From Chara braunii (Eukaryota > Streptophyta > Charophyceae > Charales > Characeae): 64,000 bases of DNA. The stretch is from NCBI GenBank assembly GCA_003427395.1, contig BFEA01000057.1:1412491-1476490 (forward strand), given 5' to 3'. The notes beneath the pieces were generated by a model. It searched no databases. It saw only the letters and a program-made list of their open reading frames with translations, and was not told the DNA's origin. Position numbers and translations under genes: made by a program. This document shows, one piece after another, positions 10,294-22,465 of the stretch (position 1 is the first letter of the stretch; each line of letters begins with the position of its first letter).

Positions 10294-12171
10294 TCAGTCC
10301 AAGGTTGGACCTTTATCTTTCTTATCTCTTTCATAGAAGCAAACTGCATCGGGAGTGGTCTCAAGCAGTTCTGTTCGTGTAAACCAGCGGTCGTCCTCTG
10401 GTTCCTGAAAAGTGAACATGACCTTATATTGTTTCTGTGGACGACCCCTACCTCCTGTTCTGAAGACATCTTCACCTACGATGTCGTCAATGTCGTACCT
10501 TCCACCCATGTCCGGAGGAATCATGGACCTCCGTGCTGGAAACTGTTGACTTGTGGTATAAGGCAGCAACTTTGACGCATGAAACACCGGGTAGGTGTGG
10601 AGGTGCGCTGGAATTCCGACTGTGTAGGACGGTCCATCCTCTCCTCCCTCGACTTCTAAGACTGACCACGGTCCTTGGTATGCAGACAATAACTTTTGTG
10701 AGGTGTTCTCCTCATGAGCAAACTCTTTGGACTTGACCCAGACTAAGTCGCCTACTTGAAACTGTGATGGGCGACGGTGCTTATTGGCTTGCTCTATCAT
10801 TCTATGTTGGGCCTTTCTGAGGTTCTCTGTGACGGTAGCAATCTCCTTTTCATAGTGTAGTGCAAACTCCCCAGTACCGGGCGGTAGCCTTTGAATCTGA
10901 TCCCGGTTCAGTCCCTCGAACGGTCTACACGGTCTTAAGGACATATGTAACTTGTTGGGAGTGCGACAAGTCGCTAAGTGCACACTGTTATTGTATGCGT
11001 TGGCTACCTTGGGAAGCATCTCATCCCAGTTAAGCTGATTAGGTCTAATATACATTATGAGAACTTGCTGCAGGATTTTGTTCATCTGTTCAGTATCACT
11101 GTTAGTCTCAAGATGACGGCCAGATGACATCAACAACCTAGAGCCATAAACTCTCATTAACTCCTGCCAGTTTTGACTAGTGAACCTGGTATCTTTGTCA
11201 CTAACTATTGACAGCGGGAGACCATGTTCATTGACCCAATGATCAAAGAACTTGTCTATAACTAGATATGTTCGTGCCTCTCCAGGTAAAGGAACAAAGA
11301 CTGCATATTTACTAAATCTATCAACTACAACCATGACTTGGCTCTTGCCATGCCTACTGTTGACCCCAACATCCATAAAGTCAATGGACACAAAATCTCC
11401 AGGTCATGTGGGAATAGGCAAGGGTCTGAGAAGACCAAGAGGGGCCGTAGTGGCCTTATTCCGTTGGCAGACTTTGCAACTACGTACATACTCTATGCGG
11501 TCGACTTTCATACCTGGCCATGTATACACATGTATGAGGTTGGCTAATGTCTTTTGCCAACCAAAATGTCCCTATGTATCGTGACATTCCCCTAAGATCA
11601 AACTACACGCACAAACGGTTAGCTACGTTCGTTTTCTCAAATAGTAACCCGTCTGTAGTGCGGTAGTCTAGCTTAGACTCTGGAGACTCCTTAATTCTCT
11701 TGAGGAGATCATTATAAATAGGGTCCTGCGCATATGCCTCTTTGACCTTTCTGTTGCAGGTCTCTCCCCATATCCAGATAGTGAACTATCGCTCCAAAGT
11801 AATCAACTGTTCTACTTAGAACGTCCGCAACTACATTATACTTCCCTTTAACCGGCTTGAGCTCAAAGTCAAACTGATCTATCTTTGCGACCCACCTAGT
11901 AAGCTTAGGTGTCATCTTGGCCTGTCTTCAACCACCTCAATGTCTCGTGGTCTGAAAACACTTTGAAGTGCCTCCCAAGCAAATAATGCTTCCAGTGGTC
12001 TAAAGCTTGCCTGAGAGCGTAGAGTTCCCTCTCGTAGGTAGATGTTGCAACCTTCTCTGAAGGCATCCTAGCAGACATGAACTCTACGGGTCTATAGCCA
12101 TTGCCATCATCTTGCTGTAGAACAACATCTATACCATACTGACTTGTGTCAGTGGTGACGACAAAAGGCGA
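10294..12171 (-). pseudogene. pol: Element D/F pol: RNase H, integrase, chromodomain-like tail
   Basis: Reading leftward, RNase H begins abruptly at PFVVTTDTSQYG beside C's LTR. It continues through YERELYAL, FSDHETL and, after a frameshift near 11915, NVVADVLSR. The HHCC region (11400-11700) is broken by stops and shifts. From 11391 to 10294 one frame holds the integrase core with Asp in SIDFMD, Asp in VSDKD and Glu in SDTEQ. The GPW module (YQGPWSVL) and a chromodomain-like tail (DIDDIVGED ... DDRWFTRTEL) follow. This 365-codon frame is the longest intact integrase piece of family 2 here. Confidence 0.87.
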
Positions 12172-13199
12172 AAGCACCTCCGATCCCACAGCACCCTTCC
12201 CTTTCTTCCCTCCTACCGCTCTCGTGCGTCCTTTTCCGGATCTGCTCATCCCTTGGTGCGTCTCCGTGTACCTTGTCTCGGGTTCCCTCTTGCGTGCCTG
12301 CACATGCGCAGGTCCCGAGTCCTCAACTCCTGTAGTGCGCCCGTATGTGCGCATCTCGGAAGTGTCCCCGTCCTTGGGCCCAGTTGGGCTTATAAAGTTT
12401 GCTGGGCCCACCTCCACGAGGCTCCAGCAGTCCGATGTGTCGCTGGAGTCGAGAACTTTGTAGCGCCCCGGTAACGTGGCTTCCACGAGCCTGTACCCGG
12501 GCCTGTTTGGGTCCCCGAAGGGTTTTTAGGGAAGGGGGCCTTTTTGTCGGGTACCGGGCCTTTTGCAGCGCCCCGGTACCGAGGCTCATGCCGAACCTAG
12601 GCCCAATCTGTCGTGGCCCTTGTGGTCCCCACATAGAAAGGTTCCAGGCCTTGTTGAATTCCGTAGGGCCCGACCTTCGGAATTAATAAGCTCCCGTGGC
12701 CCTTTTCTCAGTCTTAGGCCCCGGAGGTCTCCCTTCGGCCTTACTTAGGGCCCGAATGTGAAGGCCCCAAGGGCGCCCGGGCAGCGATATCCTTTTACAC
12801 TGATCCTTCGATGTACTACCAGTGTCGTCTGTCGCTTAGTTCGCTTGAGGCTCGCCTTAAGAACCCTGTGGTTCCTTTGTCTGGCCCATCGCCCGGAACT
12901 TAAAGTTAGCCAGGCGTCCTTGTTCTTGTCTGTTATCCGGAGCCCCTAGCTTTCCCCTCGCTGTTGTCGCGCTTCTGTATCTTGACTGCAATGGCTTTCA
13001 TAGTGGTGATGGGAAAATGCTCACTTAGAGTTTCGTGGCCACTTTCCCCTGACGCCTCGGCCCTTTTCATGGCGTGAATCTGGTAATATAATCCTTAGTT
13101 GTCGGTCGTGGTCCCACCTGGTAGTTTTTGTGATTCCGATATTCGCCAAGTGTTGTCATCAATGAAGTAAAGGGCGGCGTAAGGCTGGAGCCGCCCGAC
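12172..13199 (-). repeat. 3' LTR of element C, truncated
   Basis: On the minus strand it starts TGTCGGGCGGCTCC right after a GGGGGGGG purine tract (13204-13211). It matches 26438-27389 almost throughout, for example the GGGCTTATAAAG block and GCAGCGCCCCGGTA. Similarity stops at 12172, where D/F RNase H begins, so about 2.7 kb of the LTR is missing. Confidence 0.82.
12391..12397. promoter_or_regulatory. TATA-like box between GGGCCC motifs in C-type LTRs
   Basis: TATAAAG lies between two TGGGCCC motifs (site-II-like) in this LTR, again at 26659-26665, and as TATATAG at 51668-51674 in the solo LTR. Conservation in three diverged copies suggests a promoter core. The arrangement is nearly symmetrical, so the strand cannot be fixed from sequence. 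Confidence 0.35.
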
Positions 13200-13409
13200 A
13201 GCAAGCCCCCCCCAATTCTCGACGTCCCAGGCAAGCTACTTTGGTGTTTCGAGGGAAAAGAGAAGGAAATGTCAACTCCTAATCTCTACCAATCAACCCT
13301 AAGATTGTTCTCACCGCTTCCGTCGGATTCTTTTCTCTCGCTTATTTTTCTTGTCCCGCTTTTTCTTAATCATCTTCCTTTTGACCCCTAATCGTTTCTT
13401 GACCTTCCG

Positions 13410-14933
13410 TCATTTCTTCCGGCAGCGACGCCCATCTCCATCTCCAGCTACGACTACCCTGCCTTTAATAACCTTCTTAACCTTACGTTTTCTTTCTCGC
13501 CTTAGCGTGGCTGACTCTAAGACCTTTTGCTTCGTTTTCTTTTTGTCCTTTATCTGGCTGTTTCTGACACCTAAGACTTCGCCCCGCCTCCTCTTTGTAG
13601 GCCTTTTAGAAGGTTCTCCTTTCCCGTAAGTGGACGACTTAAACTCCTTCATGGACTCTGTCGGGGGCTCTTCTGGAGGCTCTCCCGGTTTCTCCTCAAC
13701 CTTCTCCTCTCCTCTGTCCTTCTTCATATTCAGGCGAACCTCTCCTCGCTCCTTAAATACTTTTAGACCTGCGCCGAACACCGGTTCCCTCCATCTAGCT
13801 CCATCCAACTCCTCAAGCAGGTAAGCCCCGCCCTCTAATCTTGTAGTTACACGGTATGGTCCCATCCACCTGTTCGCCAGTTTCCCTGTCCACGTCCTCT
13901 CCAGAGCAGAATCGTACAGTAAGACTAGGCTCCCAATAGGTATTCCTTTCTGCCTAACTCGAAGGCTTTTATCCCACCTTTCCTTTTCCTTTCCCCTTTG
14001 GGCTTTTAGTTTTTGCATAGCGTCCAGGGTGCTATCCTCAAGCGTCTCAGCTATTTGCCTAATCCTAGCGCTTAATAGTTGCTCCCTAGTCGACACCTCT
14101 TCCCAATCAATCTTCGTCTAGGTGTCCGTATGAAACTCTATGGGTAAGGGGCAGTGCCTTCCGAAACATGAAGTGTAGGGCGGGTACCTCGTGGTGGATC
14201 GAACAGTAACGTTGTTTGCCCAAACTGTGAATCTTAGGTATTTCGGCCACTTCTTCTCCCTTCCCTCGCACCATTTGGCGAGCACGTTCACTAGAGATTG
14301 GTGCCCTCTTTCAACAGGGGCGTTAGTCTGAGGGTGATATGCCGTGGACAATGACACTCGGATTCCTGCTCTTTGGAGCAAACTCAAGACTTCCTTAGCC
14401 ATGAAATCCGACCCCCTATCCATGACGATCTTCCCGACATAGTCGTATCGGGTGATATATTCTGTCAGATACTCGCTGACCGTTTTTCCAGTCTTCTGAC
14501 GCAACACCCATGCTTCTACGAACCGAGTAAGGTCGTCCCTGATATCCATGATATAATTCATCCCTCCTTTGGGCATCTTGACTAAGTCGACGTGAACCTT
14601 TTGTCCTACCACGTTCGGATATGAAGGAAACAACGGTTCCTTGTACTTAATTATGAATCTCTTTTGACACTCCACGCACGTCAGGCAGTAGGACTCCACA
14701 TCTCTATATAAGCCTTCCCACCAGTATAGGTTCCTAACCTTCTCAAAGGTTCCTTTTACTCCTCTATGACCTCCAACAATCCCATCGTGGAGTTCAGTTA
14801 TTAACTCTTTCTGCTCCCCCTCATCGCAAACCACCCTCATCGGCATACCGTTCTTAGGTGGTCTCTTAAAAAAGGTGGCCCGCCTTAAGACAATATTGTT
14901 GAGCTTCGTTTCTGAGCTTATCATCAACCTCAA
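13410..14933 (-). pseudogene. pol: Element C integrase with basic tail
   Basis: The HHCC domain (HDGIVGGH ... CLTCVECQKR) leads into a core with Asp in HVDLVK, Asp in VMDRGSDF and Glu in APVERGH, so the D,D,E residues are all present. A stop near 14118 separates the second frame (14096-13410), which holds a clean GPY module (RWMGPYRV) and LLEELDGARWREPV. The C-terminus is not a chromodomain. It is Glu/Lys/Arg-rich with nuclear-localisation-like clusters (KRPTKRRRGE, RRERKRKVKK). The small shift and stop between frames is the only break. Confidence 0.85.
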
Positions 14934-16745
14934 TGTCCTTTATGAGGTATTTCCCTATCCCGTGGTACTTACCAGTGTAGAGATTTCCTAGGAACAGAGA
15001 GGCGCCACTAGAACTAGGCTCCATCTTCAACGAACCTATTTCCATCTGCAAAAACTTATCAACCCCCCTGGGTGATCCCAAGTTTCCTTCTTTCAGCAGA
15101 ATCTGTGATAGCCCATCCGCGACAGAGTTCTTGGTCCCAGATATCCGCTCGACGAGCCACCTCGTAATCGTAGGGTCTGTCAAAAAGAAGTTTTTTTGCA
15201 ATACAACAGCTTCTGTCGTTGGATCAACCCGCAAGACGAACCTTCGTCCGTAAATATAATGTCGGAAGACATTCAAGCAACGGAGAACCCCTAGAACCTC
15301 TTTCTTAAACTGTGAGTAATTTCTCTCGGTAGTGTTTAGTGTTTTACTCTCGAACCTGAGGGGCTTCTCCTTACCATTAGGATCCTTTTGAGCCAAGACT
15401 CCACCGGCGGACGCCGGCCTCGCATCAGTGCGTACTACAAACGGTCTCCTCTCTTCATCTTCAAAATAAGGAACACCTAGGACTTTACCACCTTCCTTAA
15501 ACTCATCCTTCAACACTTTTACCGCATCCTCTTGTTCACTGGTCCATTTCCATTCTGCCCCTTTACGTAGTAGCCTTTTCAACGACTCTGCTTTTTCAGC
15601 GTCCCTTTTATGAAATTCTTCCAGAACCCGACCACACCTAAAAATTGTCGTATGTTAGTAATATGTCGGAGTGGAGTAGGCCAGTTCATAAGTTTTTCTA
15701 GTTTCGTCGGGTCCGGCCGCCTGCCATTTTTGTCACAGATATAGCCCAATATCTTGATGGAAGATACTGCCCACCTGCTTTTCGTCCCACTCACCGTGAG
15801 ATTCGCATCTTCTAGTTTCACTAGCACATTTTTTATGTCCTCGGCGTGAGTTGCGACGAACCTCCTTACTCCAGGCCTCAACTCAGTCTCATCCTTCTCG
15901 CACGGCCCTTTGATCGGAAAGTCATATAGGAAAACTTCCACCAAATTCGGTATAAGCTCCCCCAACACTGCCACCATCGCTCTTTGAAAGACTGCAATGT
16001 CGTTGGTCCATCCCATCGGCACCACCATCATCTAGATTAATCCCAATGGCGTGTGCATCGCAGTTAAGTGTCGGTCACTATAGTAAAGCGGAATCTCATC
16101 GTATCCTGGGGAAAGATCATAGACCGAATAAATCGAACGTCCAGCTGACCCTTCGGACAGGAGATCTGCATCTGGAATGGACCCTACGTCTCTAACCGTG
16201 ACTTTATTCGTTTTCTGCAAATCTTGTATCCACCATAACTTCCCATTTGACTTCCGAATGAAGAACCACTTGTTCGCGTAGGCACTCTCACACGGCTCTG
16301 CTACGAACGTCCTGATTTTTTCCTTCAGGAAGTTCACTATCATCTCCTTTTCCTTTTGAGCACACTTCCATCCAACGTCATTCCACGGCACATGCGGAAC
16401 CGTATAGATCCTCGTGGGTTTAGCATACCGCGGGTCTATTCGCCCTCTCTCCGCGTCAGAGAAGGCCACCGCCTTGTCGCATGCTCTTAACGTCTTTATT
16501 ATTAGTCCTCTCTCCTCCTCAGTTATGTTTCCATCCCCTATGTCCATCCCTTTCAAGCGCTCGTCAGTAATTTTTTGCCCCTCTGTCGCTTTCCGTTCTC
16601 TGATCATCTGAGTTATTTCTTCCTCAGTGATTCCTATCTCTCCCGTCCTGTCACGGCTAACCGCAATCGGCTTAACTTTTTGGGCTACGTATCTTTTCCC
16701 CCCGACGTGTGGGGGAATTCCTCCAAAAAAAACAGGTTTATGCAT
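14866..16745 (-). pseudogene. pol: Element C reverse transcriptase and RNase H
   Basis: The N-terminal part (16745-16032) holds the fingers and palm start (SNGKLWWIQDLQKTN, GYDEIPLYYSDRHLTAMHTPLG). A stop then precedes VPMGWTND and the catalytic turn, which reads FLYDFPIKG (near 15905-15935). The first Asp of the expected Asp-Asp pair appears as Tyr, so the copy should be inactive. The thumb has FLGVVGFW. RNase H follows at 15582-14866 with RTDARPAS, NYSQFKKEVL, RVDPTT and SVADGLSQ. PMGWTN with D-x-PIKGP recalls elements I know from basidiomycete fungi rather than plant chromoviruses. Confidence 0.82.
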
Positions 16746-17460
16746 CCACCAAACTCTTCGTCGTCGCTTTCCTTCGGGTAAACAGCCCCGTCTACCACAT
16801 ATTTGCCTTCCAAATCTTCAATCTTAATCTTCTTCCCTTTTACTTTATGAGGCCCTAAGGATAGCTCCTCTGGAACCATTTGGCAACTCCGCATCATTAG
16901 CTGGCCTTTACTCTGCAGGGAAACTTTATGTCGGTTATCAAATTCATTCATGGTTTTTATTGTAACCCTGCTTCCCTCAAGCCCATCTATGATGATTGTC
17001 TGACTTCCATCCCGCTTATTCTCGGTGGTGGCGTTGACATGTGTCAACCAAGTCCTCCCAACGATTAGCTCTGATGAACAACGTTCCACCATGAATACAG
17101 GCACGGTGGCCTCGACTCCAGCCACCACCACCCTGGCCTTATGACATACTCCAAGCGTTGACTGTCTCAATTTGTTAGCTGATACCATGGTCATGGCAAC
17201 GCTCCTATCCACTTTGGGTACAGACGAAAGCCTCGCCATTGCTCATTGTTTCCTCAAACTTTTATAGAGGAAACTCCTATTCTCGGACTCTCAGGTGCCT
17301 CATCAATCTCGTCTTCGAAGGTTACCCTAGAAACCTTCGCTGCCAAAGGTACCTGCACTTGTTTAGCCTTCGCCTCGTTCAGTCTTCTCCTTCGGATATC
17401 AACGTTAATTTTCATCGAAGGCAAAAAGGGCACAGGCTTTCCCTCATATGCCCACATCAC
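16685..17460 (-). pseudogene. pol: Element C aspartic protease region
   Basis: The region lies between the gag zinc knuckle and RT. VVVAGVEATVPVFMVERC ... LIVGRTWL fits the second half of a retropepsin domain. At the expected active-site loop the frame reads Asp-Arg-Ser (PKVDRSVAMT), suggesting local damage or a lost base at the Asp-Ser-Gly motif. The upstream frame (17460-17254) holds the Lys/Arg-rich linker. An acidic linker (KESDDEEFGG) leads to RT. Confidence 0.6.
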
Positions 17461-19290
17461 ATATTTTCTATTATTATAATTCCTTCTTTCAATGTGTCTA
17501 GCATGGCTTGGCAGTCCCTTTTTATGTGATCTTCATCGCCACAGTACATGCAAACTTTATTATTCCATGTTCGTTTTGGACTAGGGCCCCCTTTTTCTAG
17601 CCCTTCAGGTCGCGAAGTGGCTCGAACAGGTAATTCCTCCTTTTTCTGACTACTATTTTGCAGTTTCTCCATCGCCGCTTTCAACGTCTCTATCTCCCTT
17701 GCCATTTCATCCTCTCGTCTTTCCGGTTTCCTGACCTCTATCTCATCCCTAGACTTCCATCGGCTATCTTTGGTACTGGACCATTTAGAGGTTTCCCATT
17801 CCCCGTCATTTCTTTTCCAATCTCCTCGATTCCCTTTCCCCCATTCATCGTCACTTCTACCAGGTTCCCCTTTTCTGAGTGAGCTCGAATACGTATCCCT
17901 TCCTTCCGCCTTAGATCTCCTATCCTCAGTTTGAAGTTTTCCTCCTCCTCTTCCCGAAGTTACTCCCTTCCCTAGGTTATCGAGAACTTTCTTTGCCCTT
18001 CCGTATCATGAGCTAAACTCTTTACTTGCGCAAATGTCACGCCTTTAGAGGGTAGCTCCCTCACAATCATCTCACCCCTCTCCCTCGGTAAGGACCCTAG
18101 GAATATTCCGCATTTTTCTAGCTCTCCCATAAGTCCGCCCTCCACCAACGGGTTCGACGCTTTCTCATATCTCCTTGCAAACACTACCAGGCTTTCCTCT
18201 TCCTCTTTCTTCATTTCTTTCAGATCCTCTACCGAGTAGGATATCTCATCACAAGCAAAGACTCTAATAACCTTCTCCCTGAACGTCAACCAACTACCAT
18301 CGTCAGGAACGACTTTCCTTACTTCCCGGTCTATCTTTGGTGCCGTATGGTGGAGGAAGTTTGCAATCATCTCCTGGTCAGTCCATTCTCCTCTTATCCC
18401 AATTACCTCTCAGTCATCCAGGAATTCAGAGACATTATTTCCCGTGAAAATCATTTGGATCCCGGTCAACACTGGCAGTTGGTACATGGGGGGCCCGAAG
18501 AAAGGAGGCACATAGGAGCCTGACGCGTATGCCATTGAGTAAGGGCTCCTTCTATAAGGCCCATCGGGAACTTCTCTCCACGACTCCCTAACTCTTGGAT
18601 TCGACGTGTATGCCATTGAGTAAGGGCTCCTTCTATAAGGCCCATCGGAAACTTCTCTCCACGACTCCCTAACTCTTGATTCGGTAAACCTAGGCGCTCT
18701 GGGCCTAGTCAAGACCTCTCTCCTCCAACCTTCGCCCTTTTCACTTCGCCCGTCCAGCTCTTTGGCTCAAATCTCTAACTCCCTTAAGGCCTTCCTTAGT
18801 TTTTCAGCGTCGTTTATAGACTCTATGCCCATCTTTCTCTCAGGGTTGTTAGTCCTTGACTCTTGTGTTTTGACGTCACCCCCTATCGAAGTCAGGTAAG
18901 CTCCTTCAGTCCATTCTTAATTTTTTGACACTCGGTTCAATACGATCAAAATCCTCTCGGTCGAACACTCTAGTACCTCTTGCAACGCTTCGAAGTCAAC
19001 GTTCTTTCCTTCGGCTCTGACAACTAGAGCGGTGGTCAGCACGACCTTTGAATAGCGCGAGTTAGCTTCCAAAGTTCTCAATGAAACATCGTCGACTATG
19101 TCGTTAGAAAGCTCCCCGAGCTCTCCGGAGTCCTCCCTTAGTTTTATTCATGCCTCTTCTATGGTCTCTCGCCACTCTCGATAAAACGACTCCCCTTCAA
19201 ACAGTATCGTGTGAAACTCAATCTTGGCTAACCTAAGCTCGTTGGCCGCTTTCCAAATATCTTCGCTCCACCTATAAGTTGATACTTTTT
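17457..19290 (-). pseudogene. gag: Element C gag with coiled coil and zinc knuckle
   Basis: One frame (about 19290-17972) reads a charged helical N-terminus (RWSEDIWKAANELRLAKIEF), broken by stops near 19150, 18920 and 18770. A Pro/Tyr/Arg-rich segment with an 81-bp duplication follows. The gag-like domain follows that (FTGNNVSEFLDDW, FLHHTAPKIDREVRKV, ARRYEKA, FLGSLPRERGEMI). After a shift comes an Arg/Glu-rich stretch, a short coiled coil (REIETLKAAMEKLQ) and a CCHC knuckle at 17511-17552 (CMYCGDEDHIKRDC). The knuckle and the position before protease identify gag. Confidence 0.75.
18531..18692 (-). repeat. 81-bp tandem duplication in C gag
   Basis: Two copies, 18531-18611 and 18612-18692, differ at a few bases only. 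The period is 27 codons (GPYRRSPYSMAY ... RVRESWREV), so the frame is kept. It is an in-frame domain duplication in the Tyr/Arg-rich part of gag. Confidence 0.85.
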
Positions 19291-19434
19291 GGCCACTCCT
19301 CTATTACTAGCCATCCGTTCTCTGTCTAGTCTCGGAACGGATCTCTCTTTTTCTTCTAACAAGAAACTCCTCCCTCCAGTTAATTATTCTCTCTCTCTTC
19401 CTTGTAGATAAGAGTCAATTCTTCTACTATTTCT

Positions 19435-20381
19435 TCAAGTGCAAGAAGCCCCCCGTTCATCCGTGGAGCCACACCAATCCTTGTATCCATCCACTAGTTC
19501 CACCACTTTCGGATCCAGATATATCTCAATAAGCGAGTTTACTTTCTCGTCTCTTCCTCTTACGCGCGGGATCGTGCCTCTTGGACGGTCTCGTCTTTCT
19601 CCGCTTCGTGTTTCAGCCATCCTTGCAACCACATCATCACGTCATAGGTTATCTGCCTTTCTGTCACTACTAAGGCAAGCAGTCTAGGACTCTAGGCCGT
19701 TCCCGTTCAATTGCTTCTTCGGCGAGATGCCTACAACTTCGTTCATCCAGGGATCTCTTTGATCTGATTCGAATAACCGACGTTATCCTTCTGGCAAAAG
19801 ACACCCTATTCACTTCCTCTTCTTCGGTCACCGCTCCCGGCATCGCTCTCGGCCTCTTCAGCACCGCCACTGACTGTCAGCCACGCTAGGTTGAAGTTTA
19901 AACATCCCTTCAAAGGGCACTACTCTCGTGCTCCTCTCATAAACCTCTCCATCCCTCTCCAATCTTTTCTTTTTCTTCTCAACCTACCAGCCCCCTCCCT
20001 CGAGGAAACCAGGGTAGGAACAGTAGAAGCTCACTCGTATGGAACCCGACCTCTCTATTTCCTTACTCCTCTCAATATAAGCCTTACTGCCCCTCCTTCG
20101 TCTCGAACTTCGTGTTCACCTTCTATCCCAAACAGACCTGTGTCAAGGTAAAGCTCGCCCCCACGTTCCTCAACGCACGCGGCACCTCTCCTTGTCTCCT
20201 CTAGTCCAATTTCAGGGCACCTCAACCTCCTCCAGATCGAGGTCCCTAGCGCGCACAAATCCTCCTGAGACGATGCTCTTAATAGTCGGCGCAGGTCTTT
20301 CGAACTTTTTCGAGCAAACTCCCATTTTAGTCCTCGAATTACACTACCGTTATCGGTTCGAGAATCACCTCCCTTGGTCAT
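19435..20381 (-). pseudogene. Element C extra region, proximal part (unrecognised)
   Basis: Three short frames on the same strand as gag (20381-20055, 19870-19670, 19632-19435) are rich in Arg, Glu and Leu, with helical patterns (FARKSSKDLRRLLRAS; CRHLAEEAIERERPRV; SLIEIYLDPKVVELVDGYKDW). Each ends in a frameshift or stop, as expected for one decayed frame. I recognise no family. It could be the N-terminus of an oversized gag or a separate accessory protein. Confidence 0.4.
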
Positions 20382-20399
20382 TTACAACCCGATATCTTA

Positions 20400-21340
20400 G
20401 GACAAACTCAATCGCATTTCCGTGGTTCTTGTCCTTCATAAATTCGTCGGGCGTCGAAGGCTTTGGAAGTCACTCAAATAACGTAATTCGAGTGCTCCAG
20501 AGTACCGTCTTGCCTAACGAAGCCAGCCTGTCCCTTTCTTCTTCCACCACTTCTCTCACCCTTTCCCAACATCGACCATAAACGAGGTCAACCTCCCTTT
20601 CTATTGGTAAATAGATCCGTACATCGTGTATTTCTGTTATGAGAAACTGTACGGTCATCACGTAAGAGGCGTATCTGCTCCCAACCACTATCCACTAACT
20701 CATATGTCTTAACTTCGTACCAGATCGATTCTCTCCTTCCTAAGGAACTTAGTGATGCACAGACGGCCTCAAACTTTTCCCTGGGTGGCCTATTCCCTGA
20801 AAGGAACCTGTCCCTCCTTGCTTCCACTTCTTCACTCGAAATCCATCTTCTTTTACTCATCACTCACCTTCCCCAGCTTCGCGCCCTAAGTACCATATTT
20901 ATCATAGGCTCCCAGTTGCTCCCATCGAGGTAACTATCAGGAATAGGCGGGCTAGGCACGACGCTGTATTCTCTTGCCTTTAACCCCAGGGTAACCCTCT
21001 TCCCTTCTTTTTCCAACTTTCTCTTATAGGTGTATGCTATCGTCTCTGCTCAATTCTGACACCCCCACAATGCACCCGACAACCTCCTTCCTTTCCGATT
21101 ATAGAAGCCTATATCGTACTCGTCTGTTTCAACAAACCTAGTCACCAATATGTAAACCTTTTCCTTTAACTCTACATTCACTATCGCGGTATAGTGCTCA
21201 ATTACGTAGGGGAAAGGTTCTCTCAAAGTTAAGGGAGTCCAGTATTTCAATAAGGCTTCTACGGTCGGATTGTTGGACAATGGGAGCCCCCAGTTTACTC
21301 CTCCTTCCCAAAGTAGTCTATTCGTTAAGAGTTCAGTCAT
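20400..21340 (-). pseudogene. Element C extra ORFs c and d (unrecognised)
   Basis: ORF c starts with ATG at 21340 (MTELLTNRLLW) and runs, with one internal TGA, to a stop. The next ATG (ORF d, MSKRRWISSEEVEARRD) follows two codons later at 20860 in the same frame. ORF d continues after a shift as IYLPIEREVDLVYGRCWERVREVVEEERDRL. Sequence is globular-looking with alternating hydrophobic and charged residues. The family is not recognised. Both may be further pieces of the frame that starts at 23074. Confidence 0.4.
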
Positions 21341-21490
21341 TTCTAGTCCTCGAACCCATTCCAGTCATTGCCCTGACCACTGCTCTTTGACACTCAGCTC
21401 AGCTATATTCGAGTTTCTGAATCTTCCTAATTTAGCCTTGTTGAAATCGCGTGAGTCCTCCTATTTCCCAGGATCGTCTCTAGCATCTTT

Positions 21491-22465
21491 CTACTCAGCT
21501 TGGTTCAAGTCCTCCTTGTGGGTCTCCTCTTCGTCCTCGTAGCCCCCTACCTTACGATAGTAAGAACGTAGCTCAAAGAACCCTCGGAGGGCTTGCTGGC
21601 TATCGAGGGAGTCAAATTCCCAAGTTTTGTATAACTCGGCCAAGCCGACTATGTCATCGGATGGCTCCCGAATGACTTTGTCAAGGAAGACCCAGAACTC
21701 AATAGGTTGGTCCTCCCTAGGCGACTCTCTTGGTCCTCTGGGCGAGGCTGATCGAATTACCTCTACCAATTCCAAAGCTAAATCCCCAAACCTGGGCCCA
21801 GCCTGCCACAATGCGTAATAGAGGTGGTGTACGTCGCTATTCCACAAGAAGCACTGTAGGTGGAGGAAAGACCATTGGACTTGAATCAAACCATCTAGTC
21901 CTCCAAGGAATTCTTCCAGTACAAAGACGGGAGCCGAAAGTCGTAATGCCTCCTCCGAGTATGGTAGAAACCCGTGCTCAGCCAACCTCAATGAGACAAT
22001 TATTGACCTGAATCCTCTACCCCAACGAAGATCTTCCTCCTGGAATCTTACTACCTCGCTCTGAAGTATTTCCTGGGCCGTCCCTTCGTCAGGCCAGCTG
22101 TGGACGTCTAGGCTTGGCATGACCCCTAGTCTCAGATCTTTCCAACCCTGCTCCACCGCTCTAAGGACAATATCTCTTAGCACCGAAGTACGATAGTATA
22201 GGAGACCCTCGACGACTAGCGTAGCCGACCCCGCTATTTTCCTTCCTCTCTTGTCGCGATCAAATTCTATCGGGGTCTCAATTAATAACCAGGCTCCTGA
22301 CCCTATCAAGACTGACCTTCAGACCTTATCCACTTTCCCTTGGTCAACTCGTCTGACCGCCCTTCCTGGCAGCGTGAATTCTACCCAATCCTCGCCAATA
22401 ATTAATGGCTCCCTATACTCGAACTGACGGAGTTCAACTGGGTACTCCTCCCTGCACTGAGACAT
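21491..22465 (-). pseudogene. Element C extra ORF b, about 320 codons (unrecognised)
   Basis: ATG at 22463-22465 (MSQCREEYPVEL) lies directly after the stop of ORF a. One internal TGA (near 22317) separates 48 codons from a clean 273-codon frame to 21491. Content includes LLIETPIEFDRDKRGRK, LRDIVLRAVEQGWKDLRLG, FVLEEFLGGLDGL and FFELRSYYRKVGG. There is no transmembrane segment, zinc motif or known enzymatic motif. It is the longest intact piece of the extra region. The amino-acid mix is that of a real soluble protein, not a shadow frame. Confidence 0.5.
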
